Assembly (NCBI GenBank): GCA_902798915.1
Contig: CADBYM010000001.1
Location: forward strand, 62,001 to 126,000
Direction of reading: 5' to 3'
Source: an uncultured Coriobacteriaceae bacterium
GTDB lineage: Bacteria > Actinomycetota > Coriobacteriia > Coriobacteriales > Atopobiaceae
DNA length: 64,000 nt
Shown: positions 25,189 through 32,633 of the stretch, one piece after another
How the letters are laid out: every line of letters begins with the position of its first letter
How positions within the stretch are numbered: position 1 is the stretch's first letter
Notes under the pieces: model-generated
Databases searched by the model: none
What the model was told of the DNA's origin: nothing
What the model saw: the letters and a program-made list of their open reading frames with translations, nothing else
Program-made: the position numbers and the translations under genes

Positions 25189-26244
25189 CTACGACAAGGT
25201 TGCTGCTCGAAGGCAAACCTCATGAATAAGCACTGGCAGGCGGCTCCGCAGCTCTCGTAGCTCGAGCCGCTCTTCCTTTACCAGGTCGGACACTACGGGT
25301 ATGAGCCGTACGGCAACGTCGAAGGCAAGCACGAACCCTGAGGTCTGCATCCCCAGGCGTGTGAGGGGGGAGACGAGCCAAGCGATGGTTCCCGTAAGGT
25401 TGCCGAGGTCGATTATGGCCATGAACGCTCTGCTTGCGACGACGAGGCTGCCGAAGGAAAGACTTGCGCGTGCCGATGCGAGCGCGGCAATCGTCGGATC
25501 GGTCAGGAGTTGTAGCGCAAATGTCAGGATGCCGACCGTGGCCAATGGTACGAGCATACGCGCCAGCGAGGACATTTTGGTACCCGACACCACGAATGCG
25601 ATGATGGCAAGCGCTGCGCAAAGCGCAAGCGCTGGGATATCGTCCACATGAAGGACGATGATGGCAAAGGAAACAAGCGCGATGAAGGGTATGATTGTCC
25701 GCGCGTTGGGTCGTTGGGGTTGGAGTCTCTCCTCGGTCGGGTGCTTCTCACCAAACTCATCCTCGCGGGGTAGGGTAGTGCGCAGGGACTCGGCGAGCAG
25801 GCCGCAGATGATGCCCGTCACGCATCCCGCCACCATGAGGACGGGCAGCGTGTACCATATCGATGTGGTCTTGAGCATCAGCTGGGCGACGAAGAGCTGC
25901 CCGACCTCATGCAGCAATGCGCCGACGACCGAGACCATCCACAGGCGCAGGGTGCGCAGATGCGACAAAGGAATCATTCCGGCAAGGGAAAGCAGTGTCC
26001 CGGCCGTGGAATACAGCATGGTGAGCGGTGAGCCAAACAAGAATCCCGAGGCGAGGACCTTGATGAGCGCGATGTAGGCAGCCCCCAAGGCATCTCCGCA
26101 TGCGAGCTCGACCAAGACGGCTATGTTTGCCAGCCCAAGCTTGACGCCTGGTAGGGGGATGGGGATGAACGTCTCGGCATAGCCAAGGAGCATCGAGAAG
26201 GCCGCAAGCGTGCCGATGCGCGTCCAGCGCTGAGTATCGCTCAT
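25189..26244 (-). CDS. Gx-transporter / EetB-like membrane protein fused to an EcfT-like domain
   Basis: Predicted membrane protein of 351 residues. Residues ~1-165 match the Gx transporter family (older name heptaprenyl diphosphate synthase component I), with TFIPIPLPGVKLGLANI and GSPLTMLYSTAGTLLS. EetB of flavin-based extracellular electron transfer belongs to this family. After a hydrophilic linker (~166-190), the second half is hydrophobic. It ends in RAFMAI...SPLTRLG...FDVAVRLIPVVSDLVKEE, which resembles the core and coupling helices of EcfT/CbiQ energy-coupling subunits. I chose ATG 26242-26244 over the upstream in-frame start. It overlaps the stop of the NusG-domain-II gene by four bases (ATGA), which implies translational coupling. 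The precise role is unknown; quinone or flavin electron transfer is inferred from neighbours. Confidence 0.72.
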   Translation of the reverse strand: MSDTQRWTRIGTLAAFSMLLGYAETFIPIPLPGVKLGLANIAVLVELACGDALGAAYIALIKVLASGFLFGSPLTMLYSTAGTLLSLAGMIPLSHLRTLRLWMVSVVGALLHEVGQLFVAQLMLKTTSIWYTLPVLMVAGCVTGIICGLLAESLRTTLPREDEFGEKHPTEERLQPQRPNARTIIPFIALVSFAIIVLHVDDIPALALCAALAIIAFVVSGTKMSSLARMLVPLATVGILTFALQLLTDPTIAALASARASLSFGSLVVASRAFMAIIDLGNLTGTIAWLVSPLTRLGMQTSGFVLAFDVAVRLIPVVSDLVKEERLELRELRSRLPVLIHEVCLRAATLS

Positions 26245-26705
26245 CGCGCGACCAAGTCGACGTCTGCATCGGGCGCATCGTCCCATGTGACGGCATGCTC
26301 GTCGAGGTGCGACTGGGGGGAGGTCTCATGTGACTCATCTTGCCCAGGTCCGTCGACCACCACTTCCACCCAGAGCTTGTGGGGCAGGCAAATCAGTTGC
26401 TCTCCGGGCCGGGAGATGGGCTTCTGGTGTAGGCAGCTGCCCTTTGGGCAATCCGCTGCATCGATTCTTGCGGAGCCGTCCTCGATGACGATGACGTTGG
26501 TGCCCAAGCTCGTCCTCACCTCGTATGAGGTGTCTTTGCTAAGAGGCAGGGCGTGCGTCTGGCCGTCCCCATCATGGACGAGCACGGTCGCGCTGGACGA
26601 TGCGTCGGGACGCCAGGGGCCGAGAAAGAGAAACGCTGTGCCTATCGCCGCACAGACAATCATGCCCACAACGACCGTCGCGGCGTTCCTTCGCAGCCAG
26701 TTCAT
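26241..26705 (-). CDS. NusG-domain-II membrane protein (EetA-like)
   Basis: A 154-residue protein with one N-terminal membrane helix (ATVVVGMIVCAAIGTAFLFL, about 8-27) and an extracytoplasmic NusG domain II-like fold. It carries the family motif DCPKGSCLHQKPI followed by PGEQLICLPHKLWVEV. Members of this family are encoded beside Gx-transporter genes; in Listeria-type extracellular electron transfer loci they are named EetA. A GGGGGAGG ribosome site precedes the ATG (26703-26705). The last ~25 residues are acidic and low-complexity. The stop overlaps the start of the EetB-like gene. It is divergent from apbE across a 199-base promoter region. Function inferred: membrane electron transfer, possibly to a flavinylated acceptor. 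Confidence 0.75.
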   Translation of the reverse strand: MNWLRRNAATVVVGMIVCAAIGTAFLFLGPWRPDASSSATVLVHDGDGQTHALPLSKDTSYEVRTSLGTNVIVIEDGSARIDAADCPKGSCLHQKPISRPGEQLICLPHKLWVEVVVDGPGQDESHETSPQSHLDEHAVTWDDAPDADVDLVAR

Positions 26706-26724
26706 CCAGACACCTCCCCCAACC

Positions 26725-26755
26725 AGTATACGCCGTGTGGATAAGGCACGCACAA
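26725..26755 (-). promoter_or_regulatory. candidate promoter for the eetA-like/eetB-like pair
   Basis: On the minus strand TATACT (26725-26730) lies 20 bases upstream of the start codon. A TTGTGC hexamer (26750-26755) precedes it at a 19-base spacing. The -10 match is good and the spacing long, so this is tentative. Confidence 0.35.
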
Positions 26756-26827
26756 AAGAGGTGGTGCGCGTGGGGTGACCCATAGGTGCTGTGGGATGGC
26801 CCTTGGCGGCGTCCGCGGGGCGGCCCC

Positions 26828-26857
26828 TTGGGCACGAACGTGAGCACCGTCTATAAT
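26828..26857 (+). promoter_or_regulatory. candidate sigma-70 promoter for apbE
   Basis: TTGGGC (26828-26833), an 18-base spacer and a perfect TATAAT (26852-26857) lie about 48 bases ahead of the apbE start. This is the best -10 element seen in the window. Confidence 0.55.
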
Positions 26858-26904
26858 AGGCACTCGTCCATACGTGGTGCCCACTTGACGGGGAGGAATG
26901 CTTG

Positions 26905-27900
26905 GTGTTGTCGCGCAGAGAGCTCCTGCGAATCGTGGCGGGTGTGGCGCTCGCGCCCCTGACGGGTTGTGTACAAGCGTCAGAATCGCAGCTCAGCGCT
27001 ACCGTCTTCAACTTCGACACGGTCTGCACCATCGGGGGGACCATGCCCCAGGAGGTGCTCGACGAAGCCTGTGCGCTGTGCGAGACCTTCGAGCAGCTCT
27101 TCTCTCGGACGATTGCGACCTCGGACGTTGGCCGCATCAACGCGGCGGCAGGCGAGGCGGTGGAGGTGGATTCGCGAACGGCAGACGTCATCCGGAAGTC
27201 CTTGGCTTACAGCGAAGAGTCGGACGGGCTGTTTGACATCACCATCGGTTCGGTGAGCGAGCTCTGGGACTTCACCGAGGGGGTCGTGCCCGGCGAACAG
27301 GCCGTGGCGCAGGCGCTCGAGCATGTGGGATGGCAAAGCGTGCGGGTGGAGGGGACGACGGTTCGGCTGCTGGACCCGCAGACACGCATCGACCTTGGCG
27401 GCATCGCCAAGGGGTACATCGCGGACGCGTTGGTGGACCTGCTACGAGCGCGCGGCGTCGTGAGCGCGAGCATCAACTTGGGAGGCAACGTGGTGGTGAT
27501 CGGAGCCAAGCCAGACGGCAGCCCCTGGGGCGTTGGCGTGCGCGATCCGGATGACCCGGGCGCATCGAGCATAATCGCGAAGGTGCGTGTGACAGATGGC
27601 TCGGTGGTGACGAGCGGCCTCTACGAGCGCAGCTTCGAGCGAGACGGACGGCGCTTCTGGCACATCCTCGATCCGCGCACCGGCTATCCCGCAGAGACGG
27701 ACGTGGTCTCTGCGACCATTTACTCCGAGCGCTCCATCGACGGGGACGGATGCACGAAGCCCCTCTTCATGTGGGGCGCGGACGAGGCGCTGCATCGCCT
27801 TGAGAGAAGGCCGCAGCTCCAGGCGTTGATTGTGACAAAGGATGGAACCATCCGCACGACGCCTGCATCGGATTTCGAGACTCTGGGGGGAGCGTCATGA
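26905..27900 (+). CDS. apbE: FAD:protein FMN transferase, lipoprotein (ApbE family)
   Basis: Transfers FMN from FAD to a Thr/Ser of a target flavoprotein on the outer face of the membrane. About 331 residues. The N-terminus SRRELLRIVAGVALAPLTGC is a lipoprotein signal with lipobox LTGC and a twin-Arg flavour. The family core is clear: FNFDTVCTI, RTIATSDVGRIN, DLGGIAKGYIADAL, ASINLGGNVVVIG and HILDPRTGYPAET. GGGAGGA at 26891-26897 supports the GTG at 26905; TTG 26902 is an alternative. The frame ends ATGA, overlapping the next gene. Its likely substrates are flavinylated partners of the divergent EetA/EetB-like pair, but no FMN-binding-domain target lies in the window. ApbE identity is certain; partner choice is inference. 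Confidence 0.93.
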   Translation: MLSRRELLRIVAGVALAPLTGCVQASESQLSATVFNFDTVCTIGGTMPQEVLDEACALCETFEQLFSRTIATSDVGRINAAAGEAVEVDSRTADVIRKSLAYSEESDGLFDITIGSVSELWDFTEGVVPGEQAVAQALEHVGWQSVRVEGTTVRLLDPQTRIDLGGIAKGYIADALVDLLRARGVVSASINLGGNVVVIGAKPDGSPWGVGVRDPDDPGASSIIAKVRVTDGSVVTSGLYERSFERDGRRFWHILDPRTGYPAETDVVSATIYSERSIDGDGCTKPLFMWGADEALHRLERRPQLQALIVTKDGTIRTTPASDFETLGGAS

Positions 27901-29864
27901 GGCAGCTGGTTGTGGGATTGTTGGCGCACGTAGATGCGGGGAAGACGACGCTTGCCGAGGCGATGCTGTACAGGTCCGGGGTCATACGAACCTTGGGTCG
28001 GGTCGACCATGGCGACTCCCACATGGACGTGGACGAGATGGAGCGTCGCCGCGGCATCACGATATTCTCGACGCAGGCTCGGCTCGAACATGCGGGGACC
28101 CTGCTCATGCTGATGGACGCGCCGGGTCATGTGGACTTCTCGGCGGAGGCTGAGCGCACGATTGCCGCGATGGACCTCGCCGTGCTGGTGGTTGCCGCTA
28201 ACGAGGGCGTGCGTGGCCATACCCGTACGATGTGGCGGCTCCTGCGCAAGAGTTCCGTTCCCACGGTGGTCTTTGTCAACAAGTGCGACCTCGACGTGCC
28301 CGAACGCTCTGAGCTGCTTGCCGAGCTCCAGGAGCGGTTGGACGAGCGCTGCGAAGACGCTGCAGACGCCGAGTCACTGGCATTGGCGGATGACGACGCG
28401 TTGGAGGAGTTCTTGGAGACGGGATCGCTGAGTACCGATACCCTCCGCTCACTTGTGCTTGGTTGCAAGGCGTTTCCTTGCTTGTTTGGCTCGGCGAGAG
28501 ATCTTTCGGACGTGGATGCGCTGCTCGACCTGCTTGCCGACTTGGCACCAGAGCGTTCGTGGCCCGAGGAGTTTGCCGCGCGGGTGTACAAGGTCGGTCG
28601 CGACGAGAAGGGCGTGCGCCTTGCCTGGATCAAGGTGACGGGCGGTGAGCTTCGCGCGAAGGAGGTTGTGTCGTGTGCGCGGCGCGCTGGCTCGAGCTGG
28701 ATGGGGAAGGCCGACCAGTTGCGGCTGTACGTGGGCGACCGTTACGAAGTGGTGGGGAGCGTTCCCGCAGGACAGATATGTGCCGCGGCCGGACTCGGTG
28801 CGGTACGTCCGGGAGACGTCCTAGGGGCGGAATCTCCGGGGAGTGACCCGACGCTTGCACCCGTCCTCTCGTATCGGGTGGTGCCGGGCGAGCATGACGT
28901 GCGGGTGGTTCACCAGGCGCTGAGCGAGCTCGCTGACGAGGACCCGCTGCTTGGGGTACGATGGGACGAGCGACTCGGCGAGCTTCGCGTGCAGCTGATG
29001 GGTGCGATGCAACAGGATGTGGTGTGCGAGGAGCTTGTGCGTCGCAGTGGGCTTTCCGTAGGTTTCGAATTGGGCGGAGTCCTGTACAAGGAGACCCTTG
29101 TCGAGCCTGTGGTGGGCATCGGCCACTTCGAGCCGCTCCGCCACTATGCCGAGGTGCATCTGCTGCTGGAGCCTGCGGAGCGTGGCGCGGGCGTTTCGTT
29201 TGGCAGCGTATGTCCTTTGGATGACTTGGATCGCAACTGGCAGCGCCTGATTCTGACGAATGCGGCGGAACGAGAGCACCTGGGCGTATTGGCGGGGTTT
29301 CCGCTTGCGGATGTGCGCATGACCCTGCTTGGGGGTCGCGCACACGCCAAGCACACGGAAGGCGGTGACTTTCGCCAAGCGACATACCGGGCCATCCGGC
29401 AAGCGCTCATGCAGGCACGGGAGCGGTCGGCGTGCTTGTTGCTCGAGCCATGGTATCGATTCGAGCTTGAGGTGCCGGCCGAGAAGATCGGTCGTGCGCT
29501 TGCCGACCTGCAGCGCATGGGCGCGCAGTTCGGCGTGCCATGCATGGTGGGTAAGCGTGCGCGGCTGGAGGGGACGGTTCCGGTCTCGGAGGTGCGCGAT
29601 TATCCGTTGGAGGTGAGTGCCTACACGGGCGGGGAAGGGCTCATGCATCTTGCGCCCTGCGGATACGAGCCGTGTCACGATGCGGAGAAGGTCATCGAAG
29701 GTGCGGCCTATGAGCCCGAGGCTGACCTGCCCCATACACCTGATTCGGTGTTCTGCAGTCATGGCGCCGGCTATACCGTCAAGTGGAACGAGGTGCCCGA
29801 ACAGGCACACGTGCATCCAGACGAACGGCGCCGCACGCTCTGGAGACCGGCAGACGAAGTCTAG
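27897..29864 (+). CDS. TetM/OtrA-like ribosomal GTPase (translation factor family)
   Basis: Elongation-factor-G-like GTPase of 655 residues in the family that includes tetracycline ribosomal protection proteins. G1 is AHVDAGKTT (10-18), G2 region RRRGITI, G3 DAPGHVDF and G4 NKCD. The remaining domains follow the EF-G/TetM plan (domain II near VKVTGGELRAKEVV, domain IV near HTEGGDFRQATYRAI). The length equals typical TetM (~640-660). Whether it gives tetracycline protection cannot be judged from sequence alone. Many Clostridia and Coriobacteriia carry chromosomal homologues of unknown role, and this gene is translationally coupled to apbE (4-base overlap) with ordinary GC content, not on a mobile element. 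A housekeeping translation factor is at least as likely as a resistance gene. Confidence 0.8.
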   Translation: MRQLVVGLLAHVDAGKTTLAEAMLYRSGVIRTLGRVDHGDSHMDVDEMERRRGITIFSTQARLEHAGTLLMLMDAPGHVDFSAEAERTIAAMDLAVLVVAANEGVRGHTRTMWRLLRKSSVPTVVFVNKCDLDVPERSELLAELQERLDERCEDAADAESLALADDDALEEFLETGSLSTDTLRSLVLGCKAFPCLFGSARDLSDVDALLDLLADLAPERSWPEEFAARVYKVGRDEKGVRLAWIKVTGGELRAKEVVSCARRAGSSWMGKADQLRLYVGDRYEVVGSVPAGQICAAAGLGAVRPGDVLGAESPGSDPTLAPVLSYRVVPGEHDVRVVHQALSELADEDPLLGVRWDERLGELRVQLMGAMQQDVVCEELVRRSGLSVGFELGGVLYKETLVEPVVGIGHFEPLRHYAEVHLLLEPAERGAGVSFGSVCPLDDLDRNWQRLILTNAAEREHLGVLAGFPLADVRMTLLGGRAHAKHTEGGDFRQATYRAIRQALMQARERSACLLLEPWYRFELEVPAEKIGRALADLQRMGAQFGVPCMVGKRARLEGTVPVSEVRDYPLEVSAYTGGEGLMHLAPCGYEPCHDAEKVIEGAAYEPEADLPHTPDSVFCSHGAGYTVKWNEVPEQAHVHPDERRRTLWRPADEV

Positions 29865-29867
29865 TTG

Positions 29868-29884
29868 GGACGGGCCGCCCGTCC
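29868..29884 (+). terminator. short GC hairpin after the TetM-like gene
   Basis: GGACGGG (29868-29874) and CCCGTCC (29878-29884) form a 7-bp stem with a 3-base loop four bases after the stop. No T-run follows, so it may be an attenuator or mRNA-stabilising stem rather than a full terminator. Confidence 0.4.
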
Positions 29885-29930
29885 TCAGGGGAATCGCAGC
29901 CACGGCATTTACGTGGCGAAAGGAGCAAGC

Positions 29931-30347
29931 ATGAACAATGACAAAGCCCAACCGCTCGTCGGCATCGTGCTGACGGCGCTATCGGTGGCGCTTATCACGG
30001 GCGTCCTTACCATTGCCGGACCCTGCGCCACGCATGGCGATGGCAGCATGGGCAGTTGCCAGTGGGCGGCACGGGCGGTGCTTGCCGTCGGCGTCGTGCT
30101 TGTGATCATCTCCCTCGTGCGCGTCTTCGAACGTGACGAGGGCGAGCGCCGTGGCCTCTCGTTTGCGGCTGCATGCCTTGGCGTGCTGGTTGCCTGCATG
30201 CCCGGCATCGTGATCGACCTGTGCACAGAGGGGTCGATGCGCTGCCACACCGTCATGCGTCCCTTTGTGGTGGCTGCTGGTGCGCTCATCGCCCTTGTGG
30301 GCGGGACGGACCTCGTTGTGCGCCTGAGGGCAATCCTCAAGCGCTAG
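29931..30347 (+). CDS. DUF4418-family small membrane protein
   Basis: A 138-residue hydrophobic protein with four predicted membrane helices (about 9-29, 46-64, 79-96 and 113-132). Cysteine-containing loops sit between them (GPCATHGDGSMGSCQW and DLCTEGSMRCHTVMRP). This pattern fits DUF4418, whose function is unknown. Members often sit near ABC exporters, but none is here. AAAGGAG lies seven bases ahead of ATG 29931. The four loop cysteines could form disulfides on the outer face. Confidence 0.65.
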   Translation: MNNDKAQPLVGIVLTALSVALITGVLTIAGPCATHGDGSMGSCQWAARAVLAVGVVLVIISLVRVFERDEGERRGLSFAAACLGVLVACMPGIVIDLCTEGSMRCHTVMRPFVVAAGALIALVGGTDLVVRLRAILKR

Positions 30348-30385
30348 AATGGGCATCGACCATATGTGTGATGAAGGAGGACTCG

Positions 30386-31504
30386 ATGCAGGTGGAGACC
30401 AGACCATATCTTCCTTGGGACTTGGCGAACGACTTTCTCGTTGATGCGTTCGTCGGCTATGGAGTGCCGCGCGAGGATGCGGCCATTTGCGCAGACGTTC
30501 TGCTCGAGAGTGACCGACGTGGCATCGAGAGTCATGGCTGCAACCGCTTCAAACCCATCTATCTCGACCGATTCGAGAACGGTACGCTTCTGCCCGTCAC
30601 TGACCTTGAGGTCGTGCGCGAGACGCCGACCACCGTCGTAGCGGACGCCCACGACGGCATGGGCATGGTGGCTGCCCATAAGGTCATGACGCGGCTCATC
30701 GAGAAGGCGCGCACGTACGGGATGGCCGGCGGTGCGATTCGCAATTCCACGCACTTCGGCATTGCGGGCTATTGGGCGACGATGGCAAGCAGTGCGGGGA
30801 TGATTGGCCTCGTGGGAACCAACGCGCGGCCGTCCATCGCGCCGACCTATGGCGTGGAGAACATGCTGGGCACCAACCCGCTCACCTTCGCGATACCCAC
30901 CGACGAGGAGTTCCCCTTCTGCATCGACTGCGCCACGTCCATCGTGCAGCGCGGTAAGATCGAGTACTACGCACGCGAGGGGAAGCCGACGCCGGCGGGC
31001 ATGGTGGTGGCGCGGGATGGCAGGGACCTCACGGATTCCGAGGCGATTCTCCAGATGCTCGTGGACGGCACGGCCGCGCTTGCTCCGCTCGGTGGCGGCC
31101 CCGGAGACGAGATGTGCGGCTACAAGGGCTATGGCTATGCGACGGTGGTGGAGATTCTGAGCGCGGCACTTGCGGGCGGCAAGTTCATGAAGTCTCTCAC
31201 GGGCGTGGCGGAGGATGGCTCTCCGCAAATGTATGGGCTTGGGCACTTCTTCTTTGTGGTGGACCCTGAGGCGTTCGTGGGACGCGAGGAGTTCTGCCGC
31301 ATTGCGGGCGACATCTGCCGTGCGCTGCGCGCGTCGACGCCCGCCCCTGGCTATGATCGCATCTTCACGGCGGGTGAGCGCGAATGGCTCGTGTGGCAGG
31401 AGCGCAAGGAGAAGGGCGTGCCCATCGGCGAGGCCGTGCAGCGCGAGTTCTGCGAGGTGCGCGACAAGCTCAGCCTGCCGTACCGCTTCCCCTTCGAGGG
31501 GTGA
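30386..31504 (+). CDS. Ldh-family NAD(P)-dependent dehydrogenase (malate / L-lactate / ureidoglycolate type)
   Basis: A 372-residue cytoplasmic oxidoreductase of the Ldh_2 family, which oxidises 2-hydroxy acids with NAD(P). Family signatures include ESDRRGIESHGCNRF, DAHDGMGMVAAHKVM, IRNSTHFGIAGYWA (with the conserved His), NARPSIAPTYGVENMLGTNP and GYKGYGYATVVEIL. AAGGAGG with a 5-base spacing supports ATG 30386. A strong hairpin follows at 31562. The protein has an unusual C-terminal end rich in charged residues (EWLVWQERKEKGV). The sequence does not separate malate, lactate, ureidoglycolate and related substrates; no purine-degradation genes are near. Confidence 0.85.
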   Translation: MQVETRPYLPWDLANDFLVDAFVGYGVPREDAAICADVLLESDRRGIESHGCNRFKPIYLDRFENGTLLPVTDLEVVRETPTTVVADAHDGMGMVAAHKVMTRLIEKARTYGMAGGAIRNSTHFGIAGYWATMASSAGMIGLVGTNARPSIAPTYGVENMLGTNPLTFAIPTDEEFPFCIDCATSIVQRGKIEYYAREGKPTPAGMVVARDGRDLTDSEAILQMLVDGTAALAPLGGGPGDEMCGYKGYGYATVVEILSAALAGGKFMKSLTGVAEDGSPQMYGLGHFFFVVDPEAFVGREEFCRIAGDICRALRASTPAPGYDRIFTAGEREWLVWQERKEKGVPIGEAVQREFCEVRDKLSLPYRFPFEG

Positions 31505-31561
31505 CCTGCGGGGCCGCGAATCGTTGTGGAGCGGTCTTTGCCTTGGCTCCTTGCCAAAGAA

Positions 31562-31591
31562 AGCCCCGGTCGCACTGCTGCGACCGGGGCT
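31562..31591. terminator. strong bidirectional hairpin between ldh-family gene and gpmA
   Basis: A perfect 13-bp stem (31562-31574 with 31579-31591, core GCCCCGGTCGC) with a CTGC loop lies between two convergent genes. It can terminate both. Confidence 0.75.
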
Positions 31592-31613
31592 GCGCAATCA
31601 CGCGGGAGCCAGA

Positions 31614-32378
31614 CTACTTCTTGGCCTTGCCCTGGTTGGCGACGGCGTCGATCTTGGCGGCGATCACGTCGGGGTCGCCAATGTACTTCTTCTCGACGAC
31701 GTTCCAATCCTGGTCGAAGGTGTAGGCCAGAGGCACGGCGGTCGGGATGTTGACCTCGAGGATCTCCTCCGGGGTGAGCTTGTCGAACATCATGACGAGG
31801 GAGCGCAGGCTGTTGCCGTGGGCGGCGATGAGGACGCGCTTGCCGTCCTTGAGCTGCGGGGCAATCTCGTCCTGGAAGTACGGCCATGCGCGAGCGATGC
31901 AGTCCTTGAGGCACTCGGTGTAGGGGAGCTGGTCCTTCATCGCGACGTAGCGATACTCCTCGGCGATCTGGGCGCAACGCTCGTCACCGGGCTCGAGAGG
32001 CTTCGCGGGGATGTCGAAGGAACGACGCCAGATCTTGACCTGCTCGTCACCGTACTTGGCGGCGGTCTCGGCCTTGTTCATGCCCTGGAGGGCGCCATAG
32101 TGACGCTCGTTGAGCTTCCAGCTCTTGATGACGGGCAGCCACTCGCGGTCCATCGCGAAAAGGACGTTGTTGAGCGTGTGGATGGCGCGCTTGAGATAGG
32201 AGGTGTAGCACACGTCGAAGTCGTAGCCAGCTTCCTTGAGGGCCTTGCCGCCGTCGAGGGCTTCCTGCACGCCAGCCTCAGAGAGGTCCACGTCGGTCCA
32301 ACCGGTGAAGAGGTTGGCCTTGTTCCACTCGGACTCGCCGTGGCGGATAAGAACGAGATGCATCAGGTTGTCGGCCAT
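31614..32378 (-). CDS. gpmA: 2,3-bisphosphoglycerate-dependent phosphoglycerate mutase
   Basis: Interconverts 3- and 2-phosphoglycerate in glycolysis. The 254-residue length fits the dPGM family. [10 protein letters not shown] carries the phospho-accepting His (residue 13), and [36 protein letters not shown] and [10 protein letters not shown] complete the active site. ATG at 32376-32378 has AAAGGA upstream on the minus strand; an in-frame start 33 bases earlier has no such site. It stands alone, convergent with the Ldh-family gene and divergent from the glutamine synthetase homologue across 255 bases. Confidence 0.95.
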   Translation of the reverse strand: MADNLMHLVLIRHGESEWNKANLFTGWTDVDLSEAGVQEALDGGKALKEAGYDFDVCYTSYLKRAIHTLNNVLFAMDREWLPVIKSWKLNERHYGALQGMNKAETAAKYGDEQVKIWRRSFDIPAKPLEPGDERCAQIAEEYRYVAMKDQLPYTECLKDCIARAWPYFQDEIAPQLKDGKRVLIAAHGNSLRSLVMMFDKLTPEEILEVNIPTAVPLAYTFDQDWNVVEKKYIGDPDVIAAKIDAVANQGKAKK

Positions 32379-32633
32379 AGGAATGGTCCTTTCTCTTGAG
32401 GACGGCAGCAATCTGCCCTAATGCCGTAAGTATGCACCATGGCAACATCAAACGCACGAGCTTTTCCGTGGGCGGTCTGCCCGTGCGGATTCGGGGGCCG
32501 AAGGACCATACCTTGACGGGACGTTTCCGGACGGGCCCCGGCGGGAAAGGCGTTCAGTAACGGGGCCGAAACAAGTATGTGGCATGGTAATGCACGCTTT
32601 CGAATAAACCGGTGACCGTCAATGGGAGACGAC

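Noticed and set aside
27897-29864. Acquired tetracycline-resistance determinant
   Set aside because: No mobile element, normal GC content and translational coupling to apbE make this unproven; only the family is called.
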